A stretch of DNA of 64,000 nucleotides from Novosphingobium sp. PhB165 (GCF_004341845.1 NZ_SLVB01000001.1:496001-560000), one strand, 5' to 3'; counted from the stretch's first letter, positions 37,649 to 47,660 are shown. A program made the numbers and translations. The notes: generated by a model not told the origin, from the letters alone.

Positions 37649-38557
37649 TCAGCCGAGGCGCGTGCCCGCGAGAATCGGGCGGCCGCGCAGCAGGTCTGCG
37701 GTCGTCATCGCGGGCTTACCCGCGCGCTGGATGCGGGTGACGCGGACGGCCCCTTCGCCGCAGGCCACGGTGAGTGCGTCGTCGAGCGTCGTGCCCGGCT
37801 CTCCGCTGCTTTCGACAACATCGGCCGCGAGCACTTTGTATCGTTCGCCATCGAGTTCGAAAAAGGCGCCCGGCGCGGGCATGAAAGCGCGCACATGCCG
37901 CTCGACTTGCTCGGCCGCCTGCGTGAAGTCGAGTCGCGCCTCGGCCTTGTCGATCTTCTTCGCGTAAGTCACGCCGTCCTCGGGCTGGGTGACGGCGCGG
38001 TGGACCGCAAGGTCGCGCAAGGTTCCGACCATGAGCTGCGCGCCCTTGTCCGCCAGTTCGGCGGTCAGTTCACCGGCCGTCTTGCGGTCGATCGTCGTGC
38101 GCAGGGTGGCCAGCATCGGCCCGGTGTCGAGCCCGGCCTCCATCTGCATGATCGTGACGCCGGTGGTCGGATCGCCCGCCAGAATCGCGCGCTGGATCGG
38201 CGCCGCACCGCGCCAGCGGGGCAGGATCGAGGCATGGATATTGAGGCAGCCAAGACGCGGCGCGTCGAGCACCGCCTTTGGCAGGATCAGGCCATAGGCC
38301 GCGACGATAGCGATATCGGCTTCGAGCGCCGCGAATTTCGCCTGTTCTTCCGCATTGCGCAGCGAAACCGGATGCCGGACCTCTATCCCGCGTACCTCGG
38401 CTTCCTTGTGAACGGGGGAGGGCGTCAGTTCCTTGCCCCGGCGGCCACCGGGGCGGGGCGGCTGGCTGTAAACCGCGACGACATTGTGCCCGGCCTCGAC
38501 CAGTGCGACGAGTGCGGGCACCGCGAAATCGGGCGTTCCCATAAAGACGATGCGCAT
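37649..38557 (-). CDS. fmt: Methionyl-tRNA formyltransferase
   Basis: 302-residue enzyme that formylates initiator Met-tRNA using 10-formyl-THF. It begins [16 protein letters not shown], carries the active-site region [20 protein letters not shown] and the Asp-containing [13 protein letters not shown], followed by the C-terminal tRNA-binding barrel. Start at 38557 matches the family. It is divergent from recR-def, 60 bases away; def removes the formyl group that Fmt adds. Confidence 0.97.
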   Translation of the reverse strand: MRIVFMGTPDFAVPALVALVEAGHNVVAVYSQPPRPGGRRGKELTPSPVHKEAEVRGIEVRHPVSLRNAEEQAKFAALEADIAIVAAYGLILPKAVLDAPRLGCLNIHASILPRWRGAAPIQRAILAGDPTTGVTIMQMEAGLDTGPMLATLRTTIDRKTAGELTAELADKGAQLMVGTLRDLAVHRAVTQPEDGVTYAKKIDKAEARLDFTQAAEQVERHVRAFMPAPGAFFELDGERYKVLAADVVESSGEPGTTLDDALTVACGEGAVRVTRIQRAGKPAMTTADLLRGRPILAGTRLG

Positions 38558-38617
38558 GGTGTGGGGAAATCTCCGAAACACTTCCTCTGAAGCTGCGGAG
38601 GCCCTATCTCCGGCGCC

Positions 38618-39214
38618 ATGGCATCGCAAGAGATCGAGACGCTTACCGCGGCCCTGTCGCGCCTCCCCGGCCTAGGCCCGCGTTCCGCCCGCCGTGCGGT
38701 GCTCTGGCTCATCAAGCGGCGGGAAACCTCGCTCGTGCAACTGGTCGATGCACTGGGAGCCGTGCGGGAAGCGCTGGTCGAGTGCCAGACCTGCGGCAAT
38801 ATCGATACGACCAATCCTTGCGGCATCTGCGCCGATTCGCGCCGAGATGCCGGCTCGCTCTGCGTGGTGGAGGAAGTGGCGGACCTTTGGGCGCTCGACC
38901 GCGCGCGACTCTTCAACGGCCGTTACCATGTCCTCGGCGGCCGACTTTCGGCGCTCGACGGCGTGCGGCCTGAGGACCTGACGATCGACCGCCTGCTCCG
39001 CCGCGTGGAAGAAGGCGGCATCGACGAAGTGGTGCTGGCGATGAACGCCACGCTCGAAGGACAGACCACGGCGCACTACATTGCCGAGCGTCTGGAAGGA
39101 CTTGCAGTGCGGATCACACAGCTTGCCCATGGCCTGCCGGTGGGCGGTGAACTCGACTATCTGGACGAGGGCACGCTGGCCCAGGCGATCCGCGCGCGGC
39201 GGCCGGTCAGCTGA
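38618..39214 (+). CDS. recR: Recombination mediator protein RecR
   Basis: 198-residue ring-forming DNA clamp acting with RecFO in gap repair. Domains in order: helix-hairpin-helix ([16 protein letters not shown]), C4 zinc finger ([16 protein letters not shown]), Toprim domain ([13 protein letters not shown]) and a C-terminal Walker B-like segment. Matches the usual length. Followed by def on the same strand. Confidence 0.97.
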   Translation: MASQEIETLTAALSRLPGLGPRSARRAVLWLIKRRETSLVQLVDALGAVREALVECQTCGNIDTTNPCGICADSRRDAGSLCVVEEVADLWALDRARLFNGRYHVLGGRLSALDGVRPEDLTIDRLLRRVEEGGIDEVVLAMNATLEGQTTAHYIAERLEGLAVRITQLAHGLPVGGELDYLDEGTLAQAIRARRPVS

Positions 39215-39276
39215 CCGATCACTGTCATCGAAGCGTCCATCTTGCGAAAAACGGCCATCGCGCTTATTTGGCGGGC

Positions 39277-39846
39277 ATGGCTATCCGTGAAATCCTCGAA
39301 GTTCCCGATCCGCGTCTCAAGCAGGTTTCGGTCCCCGTCGAAAAGTTCGACGACGAGCTCAAGACGCTCGTCGAGGACATGTTCGAAACCATGTATGACG
39401 CGCCGGGCATCGGCCTTGCCGCCATTCAGGTGGGCGTGCCGCTGCGCGTTCTGGTGATCGATCTCCAGCCTGACGACGAGGATGCCGAGCCGGAAGTGTG
39501 CTCCTCGCACGGCGGGCATCACCACACGCACCAGCCGACGAAGAAGGAGCCCCGGATCTTCATCAATCCGGAGATTCTCGACCCTTCGGAAGAGCATACG
39601 GTCTATCAGGAAGGCTGCCTTTCGGTGCCGGAGATCTTCGCCGATGTCGAACGCCCGTCGCGCATCCGCGCGCGTTGGCATGACCTCGATGGCAATGTTC
39701 ATGAGGAAGACATGGATGGCCTGATGGCCACTTGCCTCCAGCATGAGATGGACCATCTCGAAGGCATTCTCTTCATCGATCACCTCTCGCGCCTGAAGCG
39801 CCAGATGGCGCTCAAGAAGCTCGACAAGATGCGCAAGGCCGCCTGA
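39277..39846 (+). CDS. def: Peptide deformylase with His-rich insertion
   Basis: 189-residue Fe/Zn deformylase removing N-formyl from nascent proteins. The three motifs are present: GIGLAAIQ, EGCLS (metal Cys) and QHEMDHLEG (two metal His). Between motifs 1 and 2 is an insertion with SSHGGHHHTHQPTKK, absent from E. coli PDF and potentially metal-binding. The ATG at 39277 is chosen over an in-frame codon at 39268. Gene order recR-def faces fmt. Confidence 0.96.
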   Translation: MAIREILEVPDPRLKQVSVPVEKFDDELKTLVEDMFETMYDAPGIGLAAIQVGVPLRVLVIDLQPDDEDAEPEVCSSHGGHHHTHQPTKKEPRIFINPEILDPSEEHTVYQEGCLSVPEIFADVERPSRIRARWHDLDGNVHEEDMDGLMATCLQHEMDHLEGILFIDHLSRLKRQMALKKLDKMRKAA

Positions 39847-39914
39847 TTTCGCGATTTGGGGAAAAGCCGGCCTGAGGGCTGGCGTTCCCTGAATGTTCCG
39901 GTTATGCTGCCGGG

Positions 39915-41477
39915 ATGGAAATCGCTGTCGTCGCCATTCTCGCGCTTGTTGTCGGTCTTGGAGCCGGCTGGTTCTTCGGTTCCAGACCGGTTGCTGATTG
40001 GCGAAACCGCCACGAAATCCGCGATCGCGAAGCGCGCGAACTCGATGAGAAGTTCCGCGCCGCGATTCGCGACCTCGCTTCGGCGAGCGAACGCGCCATT
40101 CGCGCGGATGACCTTGCCGAAGCGCTTGAGCGCGGCCGCGTGGACCATGCCGAGGCGATGGATATTGCCCGGCGTGGCCACGGCGAAACGATCGAACGGC
40201 TGCGCGGCGAGCACGGGACCGTGCTGGAGCGCACACGCACCGAACATGCGTCGCTTGTCGACGCCCTGCGCCGCGAACAGCGCGAACTTGCTTCCGAACT
40301 CGCGACCCTGCGCGAAAAATCCGCCAATTTCGACGAGCAGAAGCGTCTGCTGATCGAAGCGCAGGAAGCGCTTCGCAAGGAATTCGAGAATGCCGGGGCC
40401 AAGGTTCTGGCGGGCGCGCAGGAGGCCTTCCTGACCCGCGCCGGTGCGCGTTTCGAGGAAAGCGAAAAGGCCAATGCCGAGCGCATTGCCACTTTGCTCG
40501 CGCCCGTCGGCGCGCGGCTGAAGAGCTACGAGGAGCAGGTTACCGCGCTGGAGGCCAAGCGCGTCGATGCCTTCGGCCAGCTTACCGGCCAGATCGAGGC
40601 GCTCCGGGTTGGGCAGGAGCAGGTGCGGGCCGAAGCCGTCCGGCTCGGCAATTCGCTGCGTAATGCGCCTAAGGCGCGCGGACGCTGGGGCGAGCAGCAG
40701 CTCAAGAACGTGCTCGAACAGTGCGGGCTGACCGAACATACCGATTTCGTCACCGAGCATTCGATCGATACCGATGAGGGACGTCTGCGTCCCGACGCCA
40801 TCGTGCGTATTCCCGGCAACAAGCAACTGGTGATCGACGCCAAGGTCTCGCTCAATGCCTATCAGGATGCTTTCGAGGCGGATGACGAGACGGCGCGACT
40901 TGCCTTCCTCGATGCCCATGCCGCCTCGATGCGCAACCATATCCAGACACTGGGCACCAAGAGCTATCAGAGCCAGTTCGAGAACGCGCCGGACTATGTG
41001 CTGATGTTCGTGCCGGGCGAGCACTTCATTGCCGCTGCGCTCGATCACGATTCGAGCCTGTGGGACTATGCCTTCGAGCGCCGCGTGCTGCTGGCGAGCC
41101 CAACCAATCTCGTCGCCATCTGCCGCACCATTGCGCAGGTCTGGCAGCAGGAAGGCCTTGCCAAGGAAGCGCGCGAGATCGGTAAGCTCGGCAGCGATCT
41201 CTATGACAGCATTGCCAAGACGCAGGACGATCTGTCGAAGGTCGGCGTGCATCTCGGCCGCGCGGTCAACAGCTTCAACGATTTCGCGCGGACTTATGAG
41301 GGCAATGTGATGAGCCGCGCTCGCCGCCTGACCGAAAAGCACATCAAGATCGGCAAGCGCGAGATTTCGGACGATGTGCCGATGGTCGAAGCCGCGCCGC
41401 GATTCTCCGAATCCGGCGCGGTTATCGCGGACTTCTCGAACGAGGCGGAAGAAGAGAGCGCCGAAGCGGCCGAATAA
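39915..41477 (+). CDS. rmuC: DNA recombination protein RmuC
   Basis: 520-residue protein with an N-terminal membrane anchor (residues 3-22), a long coiled-coil region to about residue 200, and a C-terminal nuclease-like RmuC domain: RGRWGEQQLKNVLEQCGL, RLRPDAIVRIPGNKQLVIDAKVSL and DYVLMFVPGE. RmuC limits recombination of inverted repeats; the biochemical activity is poorly known. Acidic C-terminal tail. Convergent with the META lipoprotein, only 3 bases between stops. Confidence 0.95.
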   Translation: MEIAVVAILALVVGLGAGWFFGSRPVADWRNRHEIRDREARELDEKFRAAIRDLASASERAIRADDLAEALERGRVDHAEAMDIARRGHGETIERLRGEHGTVLERTRTEHASLVDALRREQRELASELATLREKSANFDEQKRLLIEAQEALRKEFENAGAKVLAGAQEAFLTRAGARFEESEKANAERIATLLAPVGARLKSYEEQVTALEAKRVDAFGQLTGQIEALRVGQEQVRAEAVRLGNSLRNAPKARGRWGEQQLKNVLEQCGLTEHTDFVTEHSIDTDEGRLRPDAIVRIPGNKQLVIDAKVSLNAYQDAFEADDETARLAFLDAHAASMRNHIQTLGTKSYQSQFENAPDYVLMFVPGEHFIAAALDHDSSLWDYAFERRVLLASPTNLVAICRTIAQVWQQEGLAKEAREIGKLGSDLYDSIAKTQDDLSKVGVHLGRAVNSFNDFARTYEGNVMSRARRLTEKHIKIGKREISDDVPMVEAAPRFSESGAVIADFSNEAEEESAEAAE

Positions 41478-41480
41478 GCC

Positions 41481-41918
41481 TTAACTGCCAGTGCCGGGGA
41501 GCTTGTCATTCCCGGCTACGCTGGTTTCCCGTTGCAGCTCGGCGGTGTGGCCGCTCGATTGCAGGATCATGCGATTGCGATCAACGGTGAATCGCGGCGT
41601 GGCGACGAGCAGCGCGCCGATCGCCTTTTCCTGATCCCATGCTGGTGTCGGACAGCTCATTTCGGTGAGCGCCAGCGGTCCGGCGACCAGCCGGTCGTCA
41701 TCGACTCGCCATGGGCCGTCCATCTGGTTGCAGCCGACACGCACGCCGATCTTTCGACCCTCGAACGTGATGCGGGCACCGTCCGTCTGGGGGTGCTGGC
41801 CATCGATCAGCGTGAAGCGCCAGGTGCTGCGGGAAAGCTGCGAATCGCCGCCGCCGCCGCCCGAGCATGCAGCGAGTGAGGCGGCGCAGAAGACCGGCAG
41901 AAGGGCGTGACGAACCAT
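41481..41918 (-). CDS. META-domain lipoprotein (HslJ-like)
   Basis: 145-residue putative lipoprotein: signal peptide with lipobox LAAC near residue 17, a Gly-rich linker, then a META domain (STWRFTLIDGQHP, ITFEGRKIGVRVGCNQMDGPW, LTEMSCPTPAWDQEKA). HslJ-type proteins are associated with heat or novobiocin tolerance; function here is unknown. GGAG lies 8-9 bases before the ATG at 41918. Confidence 0.8.
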   Translation of the reverse strand: MVRHALLPVFCAASLAACSGGGGGDSQLSRSTWRFTLIDGQHPQTDGARITFEGRKIGVRVGCNQMDGPWRVDDDRLVAGPLALTEMSCPTPAWDQEKAIGALLVATPRFTVDRNRMILQSSGHTAELQRETSVAGNDKLPGTGS

Positions 41919-42076
41919 CGTCGACGCTCCTGCCACAACCGACCTGAGGCTGTGATGAACACGGCCTTTCGGAAAGGCCGCGGGGCGCATGTATTGGTGT
42001 AGATCGCTAATGAGGCTGGAGCTTAAGGCACCGGCCTCATTACCTTGTTCCGAACGCTCTTAGGACAAACCGGCGC

Positions 42077-42931
42077 TTACTTGCCCGGACGCAGATGCGC
42101 CAAGGCTTCGTAGGCGAGCACGGCACCGGCGACGGCGGCATTGAGGCTGTCGGCGCGGCCCAGCATGGGGATGGTCACGCGAAGGTCGCAGGCCTCCTCA
42201 TAGGCCTGCGGCAGGCCTTGCGATTCGTTACCGACCATCAGGAAACAGGGCGCGGCGTAAGGTGCCTCACGGTAATCGGTGGGATCGCGCAGCGAGGCGG
42301 CGACAAGCTGCCCCCCGTTTCCGCCATCGCCATTGCGCAGCCAGGGCAGGAATTCATCCCAGCGCGCGATGGCGATCTTCTGTGTGAAGATCGCGCCCAT
42401 GCTGGCGCGCACGGCTTCCACCGAGAAGGGGTCGGCGCAGTCGTCGATCAGGATCAGGCCACCAGCGCCCACGGCGTCGCCGGTGCGCAGCATTGTGCCA
42501 AGGTTACCAGGATCGCGCAGCGCTTGCGCCACCAGCCAGATCGGCGCAGCGGAGCGATCGAGATTGGCGAGGCGGGTGTCGAATTCGGCAAAGACGCCGG
42601 CCACCGCCTGCGGATTGTCCTTGCCGGTGACTTTGGCAAGGATCTCTTCGTCCATCTCGACGATCTCACCGCCGGCGGCGGCCACGGCCTCTTCCAGCGC
42701 GTCAAGCAGAGGGTGCGGTTCGCGCCCGATGGCCATGACGAGCATCTCGGGCAGGACGCCGCATTCGCGCGCATCCGTGAGCAAGCGCAGGCCTTCGGCC
42801 AGGAAACGCTCTTCCCGCTTGCGATGCTTCTTCTCGCGCAAGGAGCGCAGGAATTTGACCAGCGGGTTCGAAAAACCGGTAATAGTGCGGCGCTCGGCCA
42901 ACGGACTGCCCTTATTCTTCGCCGAATCCAT
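42077..42931 (-). CDS. TrmH/SpoU family RNA 2'-O-methyltransferase
   Basis: 284-residue SPOUT methyltransferase with an N-terminal RNA-binding domain (FSNPLVKFLRSLREKKHRKREERFLAEG split over residues 20-45) and a C-terminal SpoU domain: QALRDPGNLGTMLRTGDAVG (motif 1), FLMVGNESQGLP (motif 2) and IPMLGRADSLNAAVAGAVLAYE (motif 3, knot). The target is probably a rRNA or tRNA ribose. Start at 42931 overlaps the HPr gene by 20 bases. Confidence 0.92.
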   Translation of the reverse strand: MDSAKNKGSPLAERRTITGFSNPLVKFLRSLREKKHRKREERFLAEGLRLLTDARECGVLPEMLVMAIGREPHPLLDALEEAVAAAGGEIVEMDEEILAKVTGKDNPQAVAGVFAEFDTRLANLDRSAAPIWLVAQALRDPGNLGTMLRTGDAVGAGGLILIDDCADPFSVEAVRASMGAIFTQKIAIARWDEFLPWLRNGDGGNGGQLVAASLRDPTDYREAPYAAPCFLMVGNESQGLPQAYEEACDLRVTIPMLGRADSLNAAVAGAVLAYEALAHLRPGK

Positions 42932-43190
42932 CGCGGACCAAGCCTGCCAGCACCGACAGCGCGTCAGGTGCGCCATCGCCCACGCAGGAAATCTCGATCG
43001 TGTCGCCCTTGGCGGCACCGAGCATCATCAGCCCGAGGATCGAATTGCCCGCGGCCTCGATCCCGTCCTTGCCGACCTTGACCAGCACGGTGGCCGGCAA
43101 TTCAGCCACGTGATTCACGAACTTGGCACTGGCGCGGGCGTGCAGCCCCCGCTGGTTCACGATCAGGACCGTCTCACGACAATCATTCAT
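42912..43190 (-). CDS. HPr-family phosphocarrier (PTS-Ntr type)
   Basis: 92-residue HPr: phosphorylatable His17 in RGLHARAS and the regulatory Ser50 in GNSILGLMMLG, equivalent to His15 and Ser46 of classical HPr. The presence of HprK in the same block suggests Ser50 is phosphorylated. ATG overlaps the EIIA stop by 4 bases (43187-43190). It probably relays phosphate from EI-Ntr to EIIA proteins for regulation rather than sugar uptake; no EIIB/EIIC is nearby. Confidence 0.95.
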   Translation of the reverse strand: MNDCRETVLIVNQRGLHARASAKFVNHVAELPATVLVKVGKDGIEAAGNSILGLMMLGAAKGDTIEISCVGDGAPDALSVLAGLVRDGFGEE

Positions 43191-43594
43191 GCGGCGTCTT
43201 GCCCCAGGTATTCGCTTGCGATGGTGATGTAATTGCGGCCTGCGTCGCGCGCGGCCGCGGCGGCTTCGCGCACCGACATGCATTCGCGGGCCTTGGCGAG
43301 GCGGATCAGCATCGGCAGGTTGATGCCGGCGATCACTTCGACGCGCCCGGCCTCCATCAGCGAGATCGCCAGATTGGAGGGGGTTCCGCCGAACAGGTCG
43401 GTAAGGATGATGACGCCCTGGCCGCTGTCGACCGCGACGATTGCCTCGGCAATCTCGCTGCGGCGACGCTCCATATCGTCATTGGGACCGATGCAGACAG
43501 TCGCCACCGCCGACTGATCGCCGACGACGTGCTCCATCGCGTGTACGAACTCCTCGGCGAGATTGCCGTGGGTAACCAGGATCATGCCGATCAT
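43187..43594 (-). CDS. PTS EIIA-Man-type regulatory protein
   Basis: 135-residue mannose-family EIIA: active His9 in LVTHGNLAEEF and the signature ILTDLFGGTPSNLAI. No sugar permease components accompany it, so it is most likely a regulatory phospho-acceptor in the PTS-Ntr cascade. Translationally coupled to HPr by ATGA. 51 bases separate it from rapZ. Confidence 0.93.
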   Translation of the reverse strand: MIGMILVTHGNLAEEFVHAMEHVVGDQSAVATVCIGPNDDMERRRSEIAEAIVAVDSGQGVIILTDLFGGTPSNLAISLMEAGRVEVIAGINLPMLIRLAKARECMSVREAAAAARDAGRNYITIASEYLGQDAA

Positions 43595-43645
43595 GCTGGA
43601 AACGGGCTCCGAACTTTTTCTTGCTTGGGCGACCAGATTGTTTGT

Positions 43646-44608
43646 TCATTTTTCACGCCGCTGACCTCCTTCCAGAAGATCGGCTGCTCGCGAGCCCAGG
43701 TTGCGGTGCAGCAATGTGGGCGAAAATCCCGCTTCGCGCAAGGCCGCAGCCATGCGCTCGGCTGTGAATACCGACCTGTGCCGCCCCCCCGTACACCCGA
43801 ATGCGACGTGGACATAGGCCTTTCCCTGTGAGCGGTAACGGGGAAGGAGCAGAAGGAGAAGATCGCGGATTCGCTCGAAAGCTTCGTCGAAGGCTGGATC
43901 GCGGCGGATATAGTCGCCCACCGGCGCATCCAGTCCGGTCATCGGCCGCAGTATGGGATCCCAGTGGGGATTTTCCACGAAGCGCATATCGAAGACCAGA
44001 TCGGCCAGCGGTGGCATTCCACGCGAAAAACCGAAGCTGGAGATGGTCAGCGTGAGATCGTCAGGCCGTTCGGCCGAGAAACGCTCGCGAATCACGCGCT
44101 GGAGGTCGTTCGAGGTGAATTCGGTGGTTTCCACCAGCAGATCGGCCCAGCGCCGCAGCGGTGCGAGCAACTCACGCTCGGCACGGATGCCGGTATCGAC
44201 CGGGGCATCGGCGGCCAGTGCGTGGCGGCGGCGGGTCTCGTTGAAGCGGCGTTCCAGTTCCTTGCTCGAACAGTCGAGGAACAGGGTATTGAGCTCGATA
44301 TCGCCGCGTTCGCTGAGCGTCCGGACTTGTCCGATCACGCGTTCGGGATCGAAACCGCGGGTGCGGCAATCGAAGCCGATCGCCAGCGGCGGGCGCGGCG
44401 ACTGGTCGGCTACCGGCGCGCTTTCGATCAAGCGTTCGAGCAGGCGTACCGGGAAGTTGTCGATGATTTCCCAGCCCAGATCCTCAAGGACGCGCAGCAC
44501 GGTCGTCTTGCCAGCGCCAAGCATGCCGGTGACCAGCAGCACGCGCTGACGGTCCGGGATGGCTTCGGCCTCTGACAGATATTCGCTTTCCGGGGAATCG
44601 GGGGTCAT
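43646..44608 (-). CDS. rapZ: RapZ-family P-loop protein (RNase adaptor-like)
   Basis: 320-residue YvcJ/RapZ family protein. N-terminal Walker A GMLGAGKTT (residues 28-36) and DNFPVRLLERLI; the C-terminal domain has the conserved VHVAFGCTGGRHRSVF. In E. coli RapZ guides RNase E to an sRNA controlling GlmS; in alphaproteobacteria its role is less clear. The gene is in the hprK-PTS cluster. ATG at 44608 fits homologues. Stop to EIIA gap 51 bases. Confidence 0.93.
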   Translation of the reverse strand: MTPDSPESEYLSEAEAIPDRQRVLLVTGMLGAGKTTVLRVLEDLGWEIIDNFPVRLLERLIESAPVADQSPRPPLAIGFDCRTRGFDPERVIGQVRTLSERGDIELNTLFLDCSSKELERRFNETRRRHALAADAPVDTGIRAERELLAPLRRWADLLVETTEFTSNDLQRVIRERFSAERPDDLTLTISSFGFSRGMPPLADLVFDMRFVENPHWDPILRPMTGLDAPVGDYIRRDPAFDEAFERIRDLLLLLLPRYRSQGKAYVHVAFGCTGGRHRSVFTAERMAAALREAGFSPTLLHRNLGSRAADLLEGGQRREK

Positions 44609-44661
44609 GAGGGCCTGTTTGCGCCGGGCGGACCGGAAAGGGAAGAGGGAGGGTAGCGCTG

Positions 44662-45099
44662 TCAGCAAACCCTGTTGCCAAAGTGGGACAGTGCCAGTTC
44701 CGCCTTGAGCGCGAGCGGGCCCGCGTGCGGCCAGAGGCGCACCAGCGGGATGGCGATTCCCGCAATTTCAATAGTATCGGCCGCTTCGATGAAGCGCGGG
44801 GCCTGCGGGTTCAGCACGATGACGAGCGCAACCGTTGCCTCCTCCGCGCAAGGGAAGGGCAGGATGCCAAGGTTGCGCACTTCGACGAGTCCGCGCGTAT
44901 TGGGATGGGGATGCGCCAGAAGGCGGTTGCCGGACACTTCGAGCAGGACGGCGTCGTCCCCCACCAGCACCGCGCCCCGGTCGATGAGTTCCAGCGCGAG
45001 GCTTGACTTGCCCGTTCCGGAATCGCCCTCGATCAGTATCGCGCGGCCGTCGATGGCGACGCTGGTGGCCTGACGCACGAGAGGCGGTGTTCCCGTCAT
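44662..45099 (-). CDS. hprK: HPr kinase/phosphorylase, truncated alphaproteobacterial form
   Basis: 145-residue HprK consisting of only the C-terminal kinase domain, as usual in alphaproteobacteria. Walker A GDSGTGKSS at residues 25-33, the VGDDAV catalytic region at 46-51, and EVRNLGI (the family's VEIRG-type segment). It should phosphorylate the HPr serine at 42912-43190. Its ATG lies just before the chvG stop, effectively overlapping, so it is co-translated with the two-component pair. Confidence 0.9.
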   Translation of the reverse strand: MTGTPPLVRQATSVAIDGRAILIEGDSGTGKSSLALELIDRGAVLVGDDAVLLEVSGNRLLAHPHPNTRGLVEVRNLGILPFPCAEEATVALVIVLNPQAPRFIEAADTIEIAGIAIPLVRLWPHAGPLALKAELALSHFGNRVC

Positions 45100-45100
45100 G

Positions 45101-46741
45101 TCACTCGCCCTGCCATGCGGGAAGGGAGAACACCAGCCGGGCCCCATGCTCGCCGTCGATACGATCCGTGGCGCGCAGCTTGCCGAAATGCGCCTCGACG
45201 ATGGTGCGCGCGATGGCGAGGCCGAGGCCGCTGTGCTTGCCGAATTCCTCGCCCGACGGGCGCAGCGAGTGGAAGCGTTCGAAGATCCGCTCACGCGCGG
45301 GCTCGGGAATGCCGGGTCCGTGGTCGGAAACGGCGATTACCACGCGTTGCGCTTCGCGGGTCAGCATGATCTCGATCGGCGCACCGGCGGGCGAGAACGA
45401 GATGGCATTGTCGATCAGGTTCTGGAGCACGCGTTCGAGCCGTCCGGCATCCCCGGGGACAACCAGCCGGTCGGCCCCATAGGCATCGACCCCGGCGGCT
45501 TCGAGGATCTCGACCGGGCAGTTCCCGTTGACGCCGCGCTGCTCCCGTTCGTTGACCAGTGCGCGCACCAGCCGCAGCATATCGACCGGTTCGAATGTGG
45601 TGCGGCTCAGTTCGGCGTCGATGCGACTGGCATCGGCGATCTCGGTCACGAGGAAGTCGATGCGGCGCACGTCATCCTTGGCGATGCCGAGCAACTGGCG
45701 GCGCAGGTCCGCATCCTCGACCCGGTCGAGGCTTTCGAGCGCGCTGCGCAGCGAGGTCAGCGGGTTCTTGAGTTCGTGGGCGACATCGGCCGCGAAGCTT
45801 TCTACGGCGTCGATACGCTGGCGCAGGGCGCCGCTCATGTCCGAGACGGCACGCGCGAGCAGGCCGATTTCGTCACGCCGGTCGGGCAGGCGAGGCACCA
45901 CCACGCTGCGGTCGCGGCCGAGCCGCACACGCACGGTTGCGCGCACCAGTTTGCGCAGCGGCTCTACGATGGTGCGGGCCAGGAACAGCGAGAGCAGGAT
46001 CGAGACGCCCAGCGCGCCGCCGACGATGATCGCCAGCGTCTGACGCGCCATCCGCACGTTCTCGGTAATGTCGCGCGCGTTGCGGGTGACGAGCAGGGCA
46101 TCGCCCCGGTCGCCCACCGGAGTTGCGGCGATGATGACCGGGGTCTGGTCTGGCGCGGCCTCGTTGCTGACTTCGGTGCGGCCATTGGCGAGGGCGGTGG
46201 CGATCTCCGGCCAGGCGCTGGCATTGGCGCCCGGATTGTCGTGATAGGGAGGCACCGGGGGGGAGCCGAGGACGAAGTTCATGCCGCTGTCCAGCGCGCG
46301 GGCGGCGTCCTGCAACCACGGCTCGGTGGCCGGATCGACAAGCGTATAGGACGGCGGGGCCAGTGCGAAACTGTCCGCGATCAGGTGGCCTTTCGCATCG
46401 AACAGACGAAGGCGCAGGGTTTCGCTCGATCCGATGCGGGCGATCAGGTCGCGGCGCTGATCTCCCTCGGTGCCGGAAAGGGCATGGGCGACGATCTCGG
46501 CCTGCGAGGCGGCGAGGCGGTAGCGCTCGTCCAGCAATTCGCGCCGGTAGCTGTCGAGGTAGAACAGGCTGCCTGCCAACAGCGCCAGCGCGATGACGTT
46601 CACGGCAAGAATGCGCGCGGTGAGCGAGACGCGCCACGGCAGGCCCAGACGGACGCCGAGCGAGGCCTTGCCGGATAAGGGATGACGCGATGAGGTGGCG
46701 CGGGACGATTTGGACCGCTTTGTGCGGTGGTGTTCAGCCAT
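45101..46741 (-). CDS. chvG: Stimulus-sensing histidine kinase, ChvG-like
   Basis: 546-residue membrane kinase: a basic cytoplasmic N-terminus, first transmembrane helix near residue 40-60, a periplasmic sensor domain, second helix ([20 protein letters not shown]), HAMP linker, DHp domain with [17 protein letters not shown] (phospho-His), and an ATPase domain with [11 protein letters not shown] and DHGPGIP plus GLGLAI. ChvG senses acid or envelope cues in Agrobacterium/Sinorhizobium. It overlaps chvI by 8 bases. Confidence 0.92.
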   Translation of the reverse strand: MAEHHRTKRSKSSRATSSRHPLSGKASLGVRLGLPWRVSLTARILAVNVIALALLAGSLFYLDSYRRELLDERYRLAASQAEIVAHALSGTEGDQRRDLIARIGSSETLRLRLFDAKGHLIADSFALAPPSYTLVDPATEPWLQDAARALDSGMNFVLGSPPVPPYHDNPGANASAWPEIATALANGRTEVSNEAAPDQTPVIIAATPVGDRGDALLVTRNARDITENVRMARQTLAIIVGGALGVSILLSLFLARTIVEPLRKLVRATVRVRLGRDRSVVVPRLPDRRDEIGLLARAVSDMSGALRQRIDAVESFAADVAHELKNPLTSLRSALESLDRVEDADLRRQLLGIAKDDVRRIDFLVTEIADASRIDAELSRTTFEPVDMLRLVRALVNEREQRGVNGNCPVEILEAAGVDAYGADRLVVPGDAGRLERVLQNLIDNAISFSPAGAPIEIMLTREAQRVVIAVSDHGPGIPEPARERIFERFHSLRPSGEEFGKHSGLGLAIARTIVEAHFGKLRATDRIDGEHGARLVFSLPAWQGE

Positions 46742-47531
46742 CGGCGAAGGAGTAACCGGCGCCGTAGAGCGTGTCGATTGCGGCGAACTCGGGATCGACG
46801 GCGCGGAACTTGCGGCGCAGGCGCTTGATGTGGCTGTCGATGGTGCGGTCGTCGACATAGACGTCCTCGCTGTAGGCGGCGTCCATCAGCTGGTTGCGGC
46901 TCTTGACCACGCCCGGGCGCATCGCCAGCGCCTCCAGGATCAGGAACTCGGTAACCGTCAGCGAGACCGGCGTGCCGTCCCATGCGACCTGATGGCGGGC
47001 GGGATCGAGTTGCAGGCGCCCGCGTACCACCGTGTCCGGCAGGCTTTCGCCGGAGTCGGCATCGATGGGCGCGCGCACGAGTTCGCTGCGCCGCAGGATG
47101 GCGCGAATGCGCGCGACGAGCAGGCGCTGGCTGAACGGTTTGGCGATGTAATCGTCCGCCCCCATGGCCAGCCCGAGCGCCTCGTCCGGCTCCTCGTCCT
47201 TGGAGGTGAGGAAGATCACCGGCAGGCTGGACTGCGCGCGCAGCGCCTGAAGCAGCGAGAGTCCGTCCATGCGCGGCATCTTGATGTCGAAGATCGCAAG
47301 GTCGGGCGGATTGTCGAGCAGCGCTTTCAGCGCGGCCTCGCCATCGGTGTAGACGCGCGTGGCAAAGCCTTCGGCCTGAAGGCTGATGGACAGCGTGGCG
47401 AGGATATTGCGGTCGTCATCGACGAGCGCGATCGTCTGGATACGCGCGGGCGCTTCGGCCCGGACTTCTCCCGCATGGGCGGGGGCGGGGATCGTCTCGC
47501 CGTTTCCGGGGGCTGTCGAAGGCTCTGCCAT
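46734..47531 (-). CDS. chvI: OmpR-type response regulator, ChvI-like
   Basis: 265-residue regulator with a receiver domain (acidic pocket VDDD at 37-40, phospho-Asp82 in [21 protein letters not shown]) and a C-terminal winged helix ([38 protein letters not shown]). The alanine/proline-rich N-terminal 30 residues are unusual and may be spurious. Gene order chvI-chvG-hprK with PTS genes and divergent pckA is a conserved alphaproteobacterial arrangement. Confidence 0.93.
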   Translation of the reverse strand: MAEPSTAPGNGETIPAPAHAGEVRAEAPARIQTIALVDDDRNILATLSISLQAEGFATRVYTDGEAALKALLDNPPDLAIFDIKMPRMDGLSLLQALRAQSSLPVIFLTSKDEEPDEALGLAMGADDYIAKPFSQRLLVARIRAILRRSELVRAPIDADSGESLPDTVVRGRLQLDPARHQVAWDGTPVSLTVTEFLILEALAMRPGVVKSRNQLMDAAYSEDVYVDDRTIDSHIKRLRRKFRAVDPEFAAIDTLYGAGYSFADG

Positions 47532-47548
47532 GAGGCTGCGGGGTCCTC

Positions 47549-47566
47549 TTTATCGCTAGCGACAAA
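47549..47566. promoter_or_regulatory. 18-bp near-perfect palindrome at the chvI promoter
   Basis: TTTATCGCT facing AGCGACAAA, 8 of 9 positions paired, core TCGCTAGCGA fully symmetrical. It lies just downstream of the candidate -10 of chvI, over the expected start point. Candidate operator; the binding protein is not known, autoregulation by ChvI is one idea. Confidence 0.5.
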
Positions 47567-47595
47567 CGCCTAGCGGGAGTGGGTCCGGCTGACAA
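47567..47595 (-). promoter_or_regulatory. Candidate chvI promoter
   Basis: Minus-strand TTGTCA (47590-47595) and TAGGCG (47567-47572) with exactly 17 bases between, about 35 bases before the chvI ATG. Confidence 0.4.
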
Positions 47596-47660
47596 TCTCC
47601 GTTCCTGACGCAAAAGAGATAAGGTTCGTCGCAGTCCGATTGGTTTATTTTTCCCCAGAT

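Noticed and set aside
42912..43594. Possible sugar-transport PTS
   Set aside because: There is no EIIB, EIIC or EIID gene and HprK and RapZ are nearby, so a regulatory PTS-Ntr is more likely.
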